Positions 45,399-54,410 of a DNA stretch of 64,000 nucleotides are shown here, in pieces. The notes beneath the pieces are model-generated. The model saw only the letters and a list, made by a program, of their open reading frames with translations. It was not told the DNA's origin and made no database searches. The DNA is from Ruegeria pomeroyi (lineage in GTDB: Bacteria > Pseudomonadota > Alphaproteobacteria > Rhodobacterales > Rhodobacteraceae): contig NZ_JAGQAG010000001.1 in assembly GCF_021405525.1 (NCBI RefSeq), forward strand, positions 1,550,001 to 1,614,000, written 5' to 3'. Both the position numbers and the translations under genes were made by a program. The first letter of the stretch is position 1; each line of letters begins with the position of its first letter.

Positions 45399-45544
45399 GG
45401 GAATATTCCTTTGTTGTTGCCAGAAATTCGAGGCCGGAAGGTAAACCGGCCCGCCCCGCGTTTCAAGCGGCATCGGCGGGCAGGCCCTTAAAAAAGGGGA
45501 TATGTGCCGTTCAGGTTCACCCGGGCCGCGGCCTGGGCCGAAAC

Positions 45545-46378
45545 TTAGCCCACAAAGGCCTTTTCGATCACGAATTCGCGCGGGTCGGAATTGGCGCCCT
45601 CGGTCAGGCCGAACTCTTCCAGAATGGCCTTGATGTCGTGGTTGAAGGCAAGGCTGCCGCAGACCATGGCGCGGTCGGTTTCCGGCTTGATGCCGCCCTC
45701 GATACCCAGATCGGAGAATACGGTGCCGTCTTTCAGCAACTCGGTGATCCGGCCCATGCGCGGGCTCTCTTCGCGGGTGGTGGTGGGGTAATAGCGGATC
45801 TTGTCGGCAAAGCCCTCGCCCATCAGTTCGGCCAACAGCTCGTCCTGCCGGACCTCCTCGATCAGCTGGCGGCCATATTCCAGCTCGGCCACCTCGCGGC
45901 AGGTATGGGTGATGATGACCTCGTCGTAATCCTCATAGGTCTGCGGCTCGCGCAGCAGCGAGGCAAAGGGGGCAAAGCCGGTGCCGGTGGCAAAGAACCA
46001 GATGCGCTTGCCGGGCAACAGCGCGTCATGCACCAGCGTGCCAACCGGTTTGGGCCGCAGGATGATCTGGTCGCCGGGTTGGATGTGTTGCAGCTTCGAG
46101 GTCAGCGGCCCATCCTGCACCTTGATCGAGTAGAACTCCAACTCTTCGTCCCAGGCGGGCGAGGCGATGGAATAGGCGCGCAGGAGCGGTTTACCATTGT
46201 CGCCCAAGAGGCCGATCATCACGAACTCGCCCGAGCGGAACCGCAGGCTGGCGGGCCGGGTCACGCGGAACGAGAACAGCCGGTCAGTCCAGTGTTTCAC
46301 TTGCGTCACGGTCTGGGCGTCGGGCAGGGTGGGGGCCTTGATGGCGGCGGCTTCGGTCACGGGTCTCATCTCGGTCAT
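45545..46378 (-). CDS. fpr: Ferredoxin/flavodoxin-NADP+ reductase
   Basis: This 277-residue FAD enzyme moves electrons between NADPH and ferredoxin or flavodoxin. It has the FAD-binding [25 protein letters not shown]-binding [18 protein letters not shown], and the C-terminal [11 protein letters not shown]. It closely resembles the Rhodobacter Fpr pattern. The ATG at 46378 is used because it gives the family N-terminus; an upstream ATG at 46429 is possible. It lies 113 bases after the sulfate-assimilation genes on the same strand and could supply their electrons. Confidence 0.94.
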   Translation of the reverse strand: MTEMRPVTEAAAIKAPTLPDAQTVTQVKHWTDRLFSFRVTRPASLRFRSGEFVMIGLLGDNGKPLLRAYSIASPAWDEELEFYSIKVQDGPLTSKLQHIQPGDQIILRPKPVGTLVHDALLPGKRIWFFATGTGFAPFASLLREPQTYEDYDEVIITHTCREVAELEYGRQLIEEVRQDELLAELMGEGFADKIRYYPTTTREESPRMGRITELLKDGTVFSDLGIEGGIKPETDRAMVCGSLAFNHDIKAILEEFGLTEGANSDPREFVIEKAFVG

Positions 46379-46491
46379 TGTTTGTGTCACCGGTGCGGTA
46401 AGCCGGCGCCTCTCTCTCGTCTTTGACATACATCATGAAAAGGGGAAAGTCTCCCTTTTTCGTTAGTGTACTAATGAAGTTGGACGTCAGG

Positions 46492-46899
46492 TCAGCCTCG
46501 CAGACGGGCCTGATAGTCATGTGCCTGCCAGTCAGCGCGGGCCTGCCACTGTTCCTCGGGCTGGCGCGCGGCCAGGGCGGCGTCGATCTCGACCTCGTCG
46601 AACCCGGCCCGGCGGGCCATGGCATATTGATCGGCCAGCACATGGCCCTTGGCCCGCAGCCGCCCGCAATAGCCATGCAGGCGCAGGGTGCGCGCGATGG
46701 TAAAGCCGCGCCCATCGGCGAAAGAGGGGAAATCCACCCGCACCATCCGTACCCGCTGCAACCGTGCCGCCAGCGCGTCGGGGTCGGCATCGGCGGGAAC
46801 GTCCAGCGCCACCACGTCATTGGCCACATCGCCCAGGGCGGTGAAGCCGTCGGTCCAGTCTTCGGGCTGAAAGCCCTGGTCGGTCACGATCACAGTCAT
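46492..46899 (-). CDS. DUF934 family protein of the sulfite reductase cluster
   Basis: The 135-residue protein has the DUF934 blocks VDFPSFADGRGFTIARTLR, GYCGRLRAKGHVLADQYAMARRAGFDEVEID. Members are almost always encoded beside cysH and siroheme sulfite reductase, and an accessory role in sulfite reduction is assumed but not proven. The ATG at 46899 overlaps the cysH stop by four bases, so it is coupled to cysH. Confidence 0.88.
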   Translation of the reverse strand: MTVIVTDQGFQPEDWTDGFTALGDVANDVVALDVPADADPDALAARLQRVRMVRVDFPSFADGRGFTIARTLRLHGYCGRLRAKGHVLADQYAMARRAGFDEVEIDAALAARQPEEQWQARADWQAHDYQARLRG

Positions 46900-47657
46900 G
46901 TCTTGTCTCCGTTGCGCACCATCTTGCCATCGACGAAATGGATGCCGCATTCTTCCTTGGTCTGGTTGCGCCAGCGCCCGGCGCGCGGGTCTTCTCCGGG
47001 CGCCACCGGCGAGGTGCAGGGCGCGCAGCCGATCGAAGGGTATCCTTGCGCCACCAGCGGATGCCGGGGCAGGCGATTTTCCTCCATATAGGCGCGCACG
47101 TCTTCGGGGGCCCAATGGGCCAGCGGGTTGACCTTGATCCGGCCGGTGCCGTCCTCGACCTCGAAGAAGTCGAGCGCGGCGCGGGTGCCGGCCTGGAACC
47201 TCTTGCGCCCGGTGATCCAGCCGTCATAGCCCGACAGTGCCCGTTGCAGCGGGATCGTCTTGCGCAGGGTGCAGCAGGCATCGGTGTCGCGCAGGCGCAG
47301 CGCACCGTAAGGATCGTCGCGGGCCACGTCGTCGTCATCGGCGCGGATCACATGGACATTGCGCAGCCCCAGCCGTTCGCTGACTTCCTGTTGATAAACA
47401 AGGGTTTCCGCGAATAACATCTGAGTGTCGATGAACAATACCGGCACCTGCCGGTCGATCACCGCCGCCATGTGCAACAGCACCACCGATTCCGCGCCAA
47501 AGCTCGACACCAGCGCGATATTGCCCGCCTCGCGCAGCGCCCCATGCATGACATCGGTGGCGCTGTGATGCTTGTAGCGCGCGTTGAGCGCCGCGACCTT
47601 CTGCGTCAGAACGCTTCGGTCGCGGCCCAGTTCCGTCTGGATCTCGTCAAGCGGCAT
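46896..47657 (-). CDS. cysH: Assimilatory adenylyl-sulfate (APS) reductase, CysH family
   Basis: The 253-residue protein reduces activated sulfate to sulfite with thioredoxin. The cysteine pairs CC at 128-129 and CxxC at 211-214 bind a [4Fe-4S] cluster and mark it as the APS-reducing type, not the cluster-free PAPS enzyme of enteric bacteria. The catalytic Cys237 is in KEECGIH. SSFGAESVVLLHMA is the nucleotide-binding loop. The ATG at 47657 overlaps the sulfite reductase gene by 11 bases. Confidence 0.94.
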   Translation of the reverse strand: MPLDEIQTELGRDRSVLTQKVAALNARYKHHSATDVMHGALREAGNIALVSSFGAESVVLLHMAAVIDRQVPVLFIDTQMLFAETLVYQQEVSERLGLRNVHVIRADDDDVARDDPYGALRLRDTDACCTLRKTIPLQRALSGYDGWITGRKRFQAGTRAALDFFEVEDGTGRIKVNPLAHWAPEDVRAYMEENRLPRHPLVAQGYPSIGCAPCTSPVAPGEDPRAGRWRNQTKEECGIHFVDGKMVRNGDKT

Positions 47658-49311
47658 CGGCGCGGGCCTCGGGATACAGCGCCGTCTTGAACGGCGCCAT
47701 GCCAACCCGGCGATAGGTGTCGATAAAGCTCTCCTCGCGGTCACGCCGCTGGTCCAGATAGGTTTCCACGATCCGCTCGATGGCGGGCACGATCTGATCA
47801 TAGGCAAAGCCGGGGCCGGTGCGCTCGCCGATGGCGGCGGTCTCGGTGGCGTCGCCGCCAAGGGTGATCTGGTAGTTTTCGACGCCCGCCCGGTCGAGGC
47901 CAAGGATGCCGATATGGCCTACATGGTGGTGGCCGCAGGCGTTGATGCAGCCCGAGATCTTGATCTTGAGCGCGCCGATCTCATGTTCCAGCTTCAACTC
48001 TTCGAAGCGGGTCGCAATCTCCTGCGCCACGGGGATCGAGCGGGCGGTGGCCAGCGCGCAATAATCCATGCCGGGGCAGGCGATGATATCGCTGATCAGG
48101 CCGATATTGGCGGTGCCCAGCCCGTTAGCGGCCAGCGCGTCATGGATCGCGGGCAGGTCGGATTTGTGCACATGCGGCAGGATCACGTTCTGCTCGTGGC
48201 TGATGCGCAGCTCGTCATAGCCAAAGCGTTCGGCCAGATCGGCCATCACCCGCATCTGTTCGACGCTGGCATCGCCCGGCGTGGCGCCATGCGCCTTGAG
48301 CGAGATGGTGACGATGGCATGATCGTCCCGCTTGTGCGCGGCGATATTGGTATCGACCCAGGACCGGAACACCGGATCCTTGGCATAGGCCGCATCGAAC
48401 GGCGCCAGCGAGGACGTCCGCCAGGACGGAGGAGCGAAATGCCCCTTGATCTCGTCCAGCAGCGCCATGTCGGCGCCCTTGAACCGACCGCGCACCTTGA
48501 CGAAGCGTTCGTTCACCTTGGCCCGGATCGCGTCTATGCCGTGCTCGAAAACGGTGATTTTGATGCGCGCCTTGTACTTGTTGTCGCGCCGCCCGATCTG
48601 GTTCCAGACCGAAACGGTGGCCTCGAGATAGGCCAGCAGGTCGTCAAAGGCGACAAAGGGGCTCAGTTCCTGTCCGATCATCGGCGTGCGGCCCAGGCCG
48701 CCGCCGACGATCACCCGCGCGCCCAGCACGCCGTCGCGTGTCACCAGTTGCAGGCCGATGTCATGCGCCTTGATCACCGCGCGGTCATTCTCGGACCCGG
48801 TGATGGCGATCTTGAATTTGCGCGGCATGAACTGGAACTCGGGATGGTCGGTCGACCACTGCCGCAGCAGTTCCGCATAGGGGCGGGGGTCGGCGACCTC
48901 ATCGGCGGCAGCACCGGCGAAATGGTCGGCCGTCACGTTGCGGATGGTGTTGCCGCTGGTCTGGATCGCGTGCAGCCCCACCTCGGCCAGCGCGTCGAGC
49001 ATGTCGGGCACGTCGCGCAGCTTGGGCCAGTTGTACTGGATGTTCTGGCGGGTGGTGAAATGGCCGTAACCCTTGTCCCATTTCTCGGCCAGAAGGGCCA
49101 GCTGCCGCATCTGCGCCGAATTCAGCGTGCCATAGGGGATCGCCACCCGCAGCATATAGGCGTGCAGTTGCAGATAGAGCCCGTTCATCAGGCGCAGAGG
49201 CTTGAACTCGTCTTCGGTCAGCGAGCCGTCGATGCGGCGTTCCACCTGGGCGCGGAACTGGGCGTTGCGCTCGGCAAGAAAGGCGGTGTCGAATTCGGAA
49301 TAGCGATACAT
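47647..49311 (-). CDS. Siroheme [4Fe-4S] sulfite reductase hemoprotein
   Basis: This 554-residue protein reduces sulfite to sulfide by six electrons. The cluster and siroheme ligands lie in ACPGMDYCALATARS near residue 420 and KISGCINACGHHHVGHIGILG near 455. GHFTTRQNIQYNW near residue 83 and GGGLGRTPMIG near 205 belong to the nitrite/sulfite reductase fold. No flavoprotein CysJ gene is present, so it probably takes electrons from ferredoxin or from the nearby Fpr. The nitrite reductase alternative is made unlikely by the cys context. Confidence 0.93.
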   Translation of the reverse strand: MYRYSEFDTAFLAERNAQFRAQVERRIDGSLTEDEFKPLRLMNGLYLQLHAYMLRVAIPYGTLNSAQMRQLALLAEKWDKGYGHFTTRQNIQYNWPKLRDVPDMLDALAEVGLHAIQTSGNTIRNVTADHFAGAAADEVADPRPYAELLRQWSTDHPEFQFMPRKFKIAITGSENDRAVIKAHDIGLQLVTRDGVLGARVIVGGGLGRTPMIGQELSPFVAFDDLLAYLEATVSVWNQIGRRDNKYKARIKITVFEHGIDAIRAKVNERFVKVRGRFKGADMALLDEIKGHFAPPSWRTSSLAPFDAAYAKDPVFRSWVDTNIAAHKRDDHAIVTISLKAHGATPGDASVEQMRVMADLAERFGYDELRISHEQNVILPHVHKSDLPAIHDALAANGLGTANIGLISDIIACPGMDYCALATARSIPVAQEIATRFEELKLEHEIGALKIKISGCINACGHHHVGHIGILGLDRAGVENYQITLGGDATETAAIGERTGPGFAYDQIVPAIERIVETYLDQRRDREESFIDTYRRVGMAPFKTALYPEARADAA

Positions 49312-49374
49312 GTCTGGCTGTCCTTGGGTGCAGCCCCGGAGCCGGGGCCTTTTGAGGGGGGAAGGGCCTGTGGC

Positions 49375-49689
49375 TCAGGCCCGGGGCTGCGGAGAGGTTT
49401 CCTGCTTGCCATGGGCATAGTTGGACGGGCCGGTCCGGCGGAAATCCTCTCGAAAATGGACCGGCTCGGGGCCGTTCGGGCCGGGGCGGGCATCGGCGAG
49501 ATAGGCGCCCACGACGCGGGCGGCCTGGCGTGAGGCGTCCAGCAACCGCAGCTGTGCATGCGCCTCGTCGGTGATCAGCTCTGCCTCGGACAGCTCGCGC
49601 GACCAGCGGTCATCGGCGGTCTGATAGATCACGTCGCCGTCGAGCAGGTCATTGGCGGTGACAATCTTGGGGGTGAATGCGCGGGCCAT
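49375..49689 (-). CDS. DUF2849 family protein
   Basis: The 104-residue soluble protein begins FTPKIVTANDLLDGDVIYQTADDRWSRELSEAELI, the DUF2849 signature, and has ARVVGAYLADARPGPNGPEPVHFREDFRRTGPSNY in the second half. The family is found next to siroheme sulfite reductase genes, but its function is undetermined. It overlaps the cobA stop by one base and lies 63 bases upstream of the reductase gene, within one operon. Confidence 0.88.
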   Translation of the reverse strand: MARAFTPKIVTANDLLDGDVIYQTADDRWSRELSEAELITDEAHAQLRLLDASRQAARVVGAYLADARPGPNGPEPVHFREDFRRTGPSNYAHGKQETSPQPRA

Positions 49690-50465
49690 CAGGCAAGCTC
49701 CTTGTTGATCGTGCTGAGGGCGGCCGCCGCATCTCGCGGGGCCAGGCCCAGAAAGGTGAGGGCGGGGCCGTCCATCCCGGCGGCGGCCAGATCGGCGGGC
49801 AGTCGGTCGAGCGTGGTGGCCAGCACCCGCTGCTCCGGGCGCGAGGCGTTTTCCACCAGGGTCACCGGTGTCGCGCGGTCGGCGCCGTGCATGATCAGCC
49901 GCCCCTGAACAAAGCGGGCCGATTTCTTGCCCATGTAGATCGCGGCCACCGCACCGGGACGGGCCAGCGCCGTCCAGTCGTGATCGGCAAAGCCCTGCAT
50001 GTCATGGCCGGTCAGAAAGCGCACCGCGCTGTTGCGCCCGCGCCGGGTCAGGCTCTGGCCGATGCCCGCCACCGCCGCCGAGGCGGCGGTGATGCCCGGC
50101 ACGATGCGCCAGCTGATCCCTGCGGCCGAGACCGCGTCGATCTCTTCATCCAGGCGCCCGAACACGGTCGGATCGCCCGATTTCAGCCGCACCACCCGGG
50201 CGCCGCGGCTGGCATGGACCACCAGCAGCGCGTCGATATCGCCCTGTTTCCAAGAGGGGCCGAACCCGGCCTTGCCCACATCGACCAATTCGGCGCGTTC
50301 CCCCGCCAGCGCCAGCACCGCCTCGCTGATCAGCCGGTCATGCAGCACCACATCCGCCGCCGCAAACGCCTTGAGCGCGGCAACCGTCAGCAGATCGGGA
50401 TCGCCCGGACCTGCGCCGACGAAATCGACATGTCCGGGTCCCGGGTATATGCGCGGGGCTGTCAT
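49689..50465 (-). CDS. cobA: Uroporphyrinogen-III C-methyltransferase (siroheme branch)
   Basis: The 258-residue SAM enzyme makes precorrin-2, the siroheme precursor needed by the sulfite reductase. Motifs are VDFVGAGPGDPDLLTVAALK, DVVLHDRLIS, RLKSGDPTVFGR, VPGITAASAAVAGIG, and a C-terminal ENASRPEQRV. It is the stand-alone methyltransferase, without the CysG dehydrogenase/ferrochelatase domain, so those steps must be encoded elsewhere. The ATG at 50465 follows AGGAGA. It is the first gene of the sulfite-assimilation operon. Confidence 0.94.
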   Translation of the reverse strand: MTAPRIYPGPGHVDFVGAGPGDPDLLTVAALKAFAAADVVLHDRLISEAVLALAGERAELVDVGKAGFGPSWKQGDIDALLVVHASRGARVVRLKSGDPTVFGRLDEEIDAVSAAGISWRIVPGITAASAAVAGIGQSLTRRGRNSAVRFLTGHDMQGFADHDWTALARPGAVAAIYMGKKSARFVQGRLIMHGADRATPVTLVENASRPEQRVLATTLDRLPADLAAAGMDGPALTFLGLAPRDAAAALSTINKELA

Positions 50466-50605
50466 GCGGCTTGTCTCCTGTTTGACTTGCCTCTCAATAT
50501 AGGAAATATTCCCACTCAAGCTCCATATACTGCGCCAAATAAGGACATTTGTTCCATCTTGGTGGCGGCAAGGGACGCGGGTTCGGATTTTGAGGAAAAA
50601 GCAGA

Positions 50606-51067
50606 ATGTCAGTGCGCATTGACGAAACGGACCGGAAAATTCTGGTCGAGCTGCAACGCGATGCCAGCCAGTCGCTGGACGAGATCGCCAGCCGGGTGGG
50701 CAGTTCCAAGACCCCGGTCTGGAATCGGATACGCAAGCTCAAGGGGGCGGGCGTGATCGGTCAGCAGACGGTGATCCTCGACCCCGAGGCGCTGGGGTTC
50801 GAGGCCTGCTTCTTTGTCCTCATCCGCACCTCTGAACACGAGGCGGACTGGCAGAAACAGTTCCTCAAGGCGCTTCAGGATCGCCCCGAGGTGCAGGAGG
50901 CGCACCGGCTGGCGGGCGATATCGACTATATCCTCAAGGTCCGCGTCAAGAATGCCCGCGCCTATGATGCCTTCTATCAGGCGCTGATCTCCGAGGTGCG
51001 GGTGCATAATGTGACCGCGCTGTTGTCGATGGAAGAGATCAAATCGACCACCGTCCTGCCGCTGTGA
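50606..51067 (+). CDS. Lrp/AsnC-family transcriptional regulator
   Basis: The 153-residue protein has an N-terminal HTH (IDETDRKILVELQRDASQSLDEIASRVGSSKTPVWNRIRKL) and a RAM ligand-binding domain (VQEAHRLAGDIDYILKVRVKNARAYDAFY). It is divergent from cobA across a 140-base gap containing an AT-rich GGAA-ATA-TTCC inverted repeat at 50502-50512, a candidate operator. Position suggests control of the sulfate-assimilation genes, perhaps in response to a sulfur amino acid. This is inferred from context only. Confidence 0.92.
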   Translation: MSVRIDETDRKILVELQRDASQSLDEIASRVGSSKTPVWNRIRKLKGAGVIGQQTVILDPEALGFEACFFVLIRTSEHEADWQKQFLKALQDRPEVQEAHRLAGDIDYILKVRVKNARAYDAFYQALISEVRVHNVTALLSMEEIKSTTVLPL

Positions 51068-51120
51068 CAGGGCGCGTTGCCCTCTTGCCTTGGCCGCGCT
51101 TGGGTGCAAGACCCTAGGAT

Positions 51121-52857
51121 ATGCGGCGTTGGTGGGTCATCTCGGGCTTTCTGGCGGCGGTGGCTGTTCTGGCCACCGGCGTCTGGAGCTATGGCTATCG
51201 TCAGGCATTGGGGCAGCTTGCGCAGCGGGCCGAGGCAGATCTTGAACTGGCGAGCGACCGGTTGACCGCGCAATTGCAGCGTTACCAGGAAACCGCCGTT
51301 CTGCTGGCGGATCATCCGGCTCTGGGTAATCTGGGCGCCGAGACGGGGCGCCAGCAGGCACAGTCGCTGTTTCTTGATGTGGCAGACAAGACCTCGGCGC
51401 TGGAAATCCTCTATGCCGATACCTGGGGCCGCGTACTGGCATCTGCGCGCGGAACGCTGTTCAGCGACATATCCGAGACCGGGTATTTCCGGCGCGCGCT
51501 GCATGGCGCGCTTGGTAGCGCGCATGGCGTTCAGCACCCGCTGGATCTGCGCGCGATATATTATGCCGCTCCCGCGTTCGGCACTGATGGAAAGGTGCGC
51601 GGCGCCCTGGTCGTTGCCGTGGATATCGCGCATCTGGAATGGGATTGGCGCGGCAACACTCCGGCGGTCTTCTTCACCGATGTCTCGGGCCAGGTCTTCA
51701 TCTCGAACCGCAGCGAGTTGCTGTGGTGGAGGCGGCCTGCCGGTCAGCCCGGCCTGGTACCGGCAAAGGGGCCGTCCTTGCCTTTTTCGGCGCATCGGGT
51801 GGGGGGATACGAGATCTGGCAGCTTGACTGGGGGCCGTACCTGCCCGCGCGGGCGCTTCACATGACGCGGCCGCTGCCGGTGATCGGCATGACCGGCGAG
51901 GTGCTGGTCGACGTGGCGCCCGCCCGTCGTATCGCCGGGTTGCAGGCTGCGGCGGTGGCCGCGATCTGCCTGGCCTTCGGTGCCATGCTCTATCTGGCGA
52001 CCGAACGCCGTCGTACCCTGGCTGACGCCAACAAGGTGCTGGAAAGCCGGGTGGCCCAGCGCACACGGGCCCTGACCGCCGCCAACAGCGCGCTGCGCCG
52101 CGAGGTGGCCGAACGGCAAGAGGCCGAGGCAGCGCTGAAGCGTGCCCAGGCCGAACTGGTGCAGGCGGGCAAGTTGAGCGCGCTGGGCCAGATGTCGGCG
52201 GGCATCAGCCACGAATTGAACCAGCCGCTGATGGCGATCCGGCAATTCGCCGATAACGGCACCGCCTTTCTGGCGCGGGGCAATACCGGCAAGGCGACCG
52301 AGAATCTTGGTCGTATCTCGGACATGGCGGCGCGGATGGCGCGGATCATCAAGAATCTGCGCGCCTTTGCCCGTAACGAGAGCGAGCCGGTGAGCCGTGT
52401 GGATCTGGTGCAGGTGATCGAGGCTGCGGTGGAACTGACAGAGGCGCGGCTACGCGAACACGCCGTGACACTTGACTGGAACCCGGGCACCGTCGGCCCG
52501 GTGCTGGCGCGCGGCGGCGAAGTGCGGTTGACCCAGGTCTTTGTAAACCTGATCAACAATGCGGTCGACGCGATGATGGATCAGGAGACGCGTCATATCC
52601 GCATCGCGATCGAAACCGGTCCCCGCTTGCTGGTGCGGGTGCAGGATTGCGGTCCGGGCCTGAAGGAACCTGAAAAGGTGTTCGAACCCTTCTATTCCAC
52701 CAAGGCGGTCGGCAGTTCCGAGGGTATGGGGCTGGGCCTGTCGATCTCCTACGGGCTGGTGCAGAGCTTTGGCGGCAATATCCGGGGCAGCAACACCCGC
52801 GGCGGCGCCGAATTCACGGTCGAGCTTGACCCCTGGCAAGAGGAGGCGGCGGCATGA
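51121..52857 (+). CDS. dctB: C4-dicarboxylate sensor histidine kinase DctB
   Basis: This 578-residue membrane kinase has TM1 at about residues 5-25, a periplasmic PAS-like sensor domain, and TM2 near 280. A coiled coil (ADANKVLESRVAQRTRAL ... RAQAELVQAGKL) follows, then the H-box SALGQMSAGISHELNQPLMAIRQF and a full ATPase domain (NLINNAVDAM, DCGPGLKEP, GMGLGLSISYGLV). It senses C4-dicarboxylates for the TRAP system encoded downstream. It overlaps dctD by four bases. Confidence 0.94.
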   Translation: MRRWWVISGFLAAVAVLATGVWSYGYRQALGQLAQRAEADLELASDRLTAQLQRYQETAVLLADHPALGNLGAETGRQQAQSLFLDVADKTSALEILYADTWGRVLASARGTLFSDISETGYFRRALHGALGSAHGVQHPLDLRAIYYAAPAFGTDGKVRGALVVAVDIAHLEWDWRGNTPAVFFTDVSGQVFISNRSELLWWRRPAGQPGLVPAKGPSLPFSAHRVGGYEIWQLDWGPYLPARALHMTRPLPVIGMTGEVLVDVAPARRIAGLQAAAVAAICLAFGAMLYLATERRRTLADANKVLESRVAQRTRALTAANSALRREVAERQEAEAALKRAQAELVQAGKLSALGQMSAGISHELNQPLMAIRQFADNGTAFLARGNTGKATENLGRISDMAARMARIIKNLRAFARNESEPVSRVDLVQVIEAAVELTEARLREHAVTLDWNPGTVGPVLARGGEVRLTQVFVNLINNAVDAMMDQETRHIRIAIETGPRLLVRVQDCGPGLKEPEKVFEPFYSTKAVGSSEGMGLGLSISYGLVQSFGGNIRGSNTRGGAEFTVELDPWQEEAAA

Positions 52858-54083
52858 TCGACAAGGTCCTGCTGGTCGATGACGACGCGGCGGTGCGCGA
52901 GGCACTGGGGCAGACGCTGGAACTGGCTGATTACGCGGTGCAGACGGCAGGATCCTTCGTGGCGGCCAAGGATCACATCACCGCCGGATTCCGGGGGGTG
53001 ATCGTGTCCGATATCCGCATGCCGGGGCGGGACGGGTTCCACCTTCTGTCCTATGCGCAGGACGTCGACCCGGACTTGCCGGTGATCCTGCTGACCGGCG
53101 AGGGGGACATACCGATGGCGGTGCGTGCCATGGGGGATGGCGCCTTTGATTTTCTCGAAAAACCCTGTGCTGCGGCCGACCTGCTGGCAGTGATTGCCCG
53201 TGCCATGGCGGCACGGGCGCAGGTGCTCGAGACCCGGGCGCTGAAACGTCAGCTTGACCGGGGCGATCCGGCGGCGCGGATGCTCTTTGGCAGCTCGGCC
53301 CGGGCCGAGGCGCTGCGCGAGCGGGTGCGCGGCGTCGCCCCGACCGGTGCCGAGGTGCTGGTGACCGGTCCCGCCGGCAGCGGCATTTCCAAGGTGGCCG
53401 AGGTGATCCACCTGATGTCGCCGCGCGCGCAGGGCAGTTTCGTCAAACGCGCCGCCGCTGGGCTGGATGTGGCCGAGCTGTCCCGGCTCTGCACCGAGAC
53501 CGGGCAAGGCTCGCTGTTCCTGGATGAGGTTTCGGCCCTGTCGCAGGCGGCGCAATATGCCCTCGTGGAGGAGATGGAGCAGCCAGGTGGTGCGCGGTTG
53601 CTGGCGGGCAGTACCGCCGATCTGGCCGCGCTGGTGGAAAAGGGCAGCTTCAGCGCCGAACTCTTCTACCGGCTGGAGGGGATGCAGGTGCGGATCCCGG
53701 CATTGGCCGAGCGGCCCGAGGATATCCCGGTGATCTTTCGCCATTACGTCATGCAGGCGGCGGAGCAGGCGGGTATCGCGCCACCCGCCGTCTCGCCGGA
53801 CCACCTCGCGGCTCTTATGGCGCAGGACTGGCCGGGCAATGCGCGCTCGTTGATGTCGGCAGCGATGCGATTTGTGCTGGGCATGCCCGAAGAGGTGAGC
53901 GAGGCCACGGAACTGGGTTTGGCCGAACAGATGGCAAGGGTGGAACGCACCCTCTTGATCGCGGCGCTTGGGCGGCACAACGGCCGCGCCGCCGAGGCGG
54001 CGCAGGCGCTGAAACTGCCGCGCAAGACCTTCTACGACAAGCTGGCCCGCTACGGCATCAAGCCCGAGGCCTATCGTCGCTAG
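52854..54083 (+). CDS. dctD: DctD-type response regulator with degenerate AAA+ domain
   Basis: This 409-residue protein has a receiver domain with phosphoacceptor Asp53 (VSDIRMPGRDG), an AAA+ domain, and a Fis-type DNA-binding helix (about 365-405). The central domain is damaged. Walker A reads GPAGSGIS at 172-179, with Ile where Lys should be. Only about 49 residues separate it from LFLDEV at 221, against roughly 65 in active homologues, and the sigma-54-contacting GAFTGA loop is missing. It probably cannot remodel sigma-54 RNA polymerase and may act by another route. Operators lie just downstream. Confidence 0.92.
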   Translation: MIDKVLLVDDDAAVREALGQTLELADYAVQTAGSFVAAKDHITAGFRGVIVSDIRMPGRDGFHLLSYAQDVDPDLPVILLTGEGDIPMAVRAMGDGAFDFLEKPCAAADLLAVIARAMAARAQVLETRALKRQLDRGDPAARMLFGSSARAEALRERVRGVAPTGAEVLVTGPAGSGISKVAEVIHLMSPRAQGSFVKRAAAGLDVAELSRLCTETGQGSLFLDEVSALSQAAQYALVEEMEQPGGARLLAGSTADLAALVEKGSFSAELFYRLEGMQVRIPALAERPEDIPVIFRHYVMQAAEQAGIAPPAVSPDHLAALMAQDWPGNARSLMSAAMRFVLGMPEEVSEATELGLAEQMARVERTLLIAALGRHNGRAAEAAQALKLPRKTFYDKLARYGIKPEAYRR

Positions 54084-54103
54084 CGTTACGGCCGCGGCGG
54101 GCG

Positions 54104-54130
54104 CCAAGAAAATTCGACGAATTTTCTTGG
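54104..54130. repeat. Perfect 13-bp-arm palindrome CCAAGAAAATTCG (copy 2)
   Basis: The arms and spacing are identical to the site at 16201-16227, with a single base between arms. It lies 20 bases after the dctD stop. Confidence 0.85.
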
Positions 54131-54170
54131 CCGGCGCTTCAGGCGAGCGGCAGCGCGCGATTCGCAGAGT

Positions 54171-54221
54171 TGTGCGGAAATCCGCACATGGGCGAAATCG
54201 GCTGTGCGGAAACTCGCACAG
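54171..54221. promoter_or_regulatory. Two tandem palindromic operators upstream of dctP (candidate DctD sites)
   Basis: Site 1 (54171-54188) has perfect arms TGTGCGGA/TCCGCACA two bases apart. Site 2 (54202-54221) has arms CTGTGCG/CGCACAG six bases apart. The centres are 32 bases apart, about three helix turns. The 327-base gap between dctD and dctP also holds TTGGC and TGCTT at 54242-54258, a sigma-54-like pair with one base too few between GG and GC. An AT-rich TATAGAT at 54277 could be a -10. Confidence 0.65.
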
Positions 54222-54410
54222 CAGAGGCGGCCTGCCGGTGATTGGCGAATCGGTGCTTCCCTTAAGATGCTGAAAATATAGATTAAAACTCTATCCTCTC
54301 AGGGCGCCGTCAGAACCGTTGAGTGGCGTCAGGCGATTCGCTTCACTGCCTGCATGTGGCGCCTCTGGCGTCCGAGGAACATGTGACAGACTTTTGGGAG
54401 GACAAAAGAC

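Noticed and set aside
54242-54258. Sigma-54 promoter for dctP
   Set aside because: The GG and GC elements are nine rather than ten bases apart, and the nearby regulator lacks the sigma-54 contact loop.
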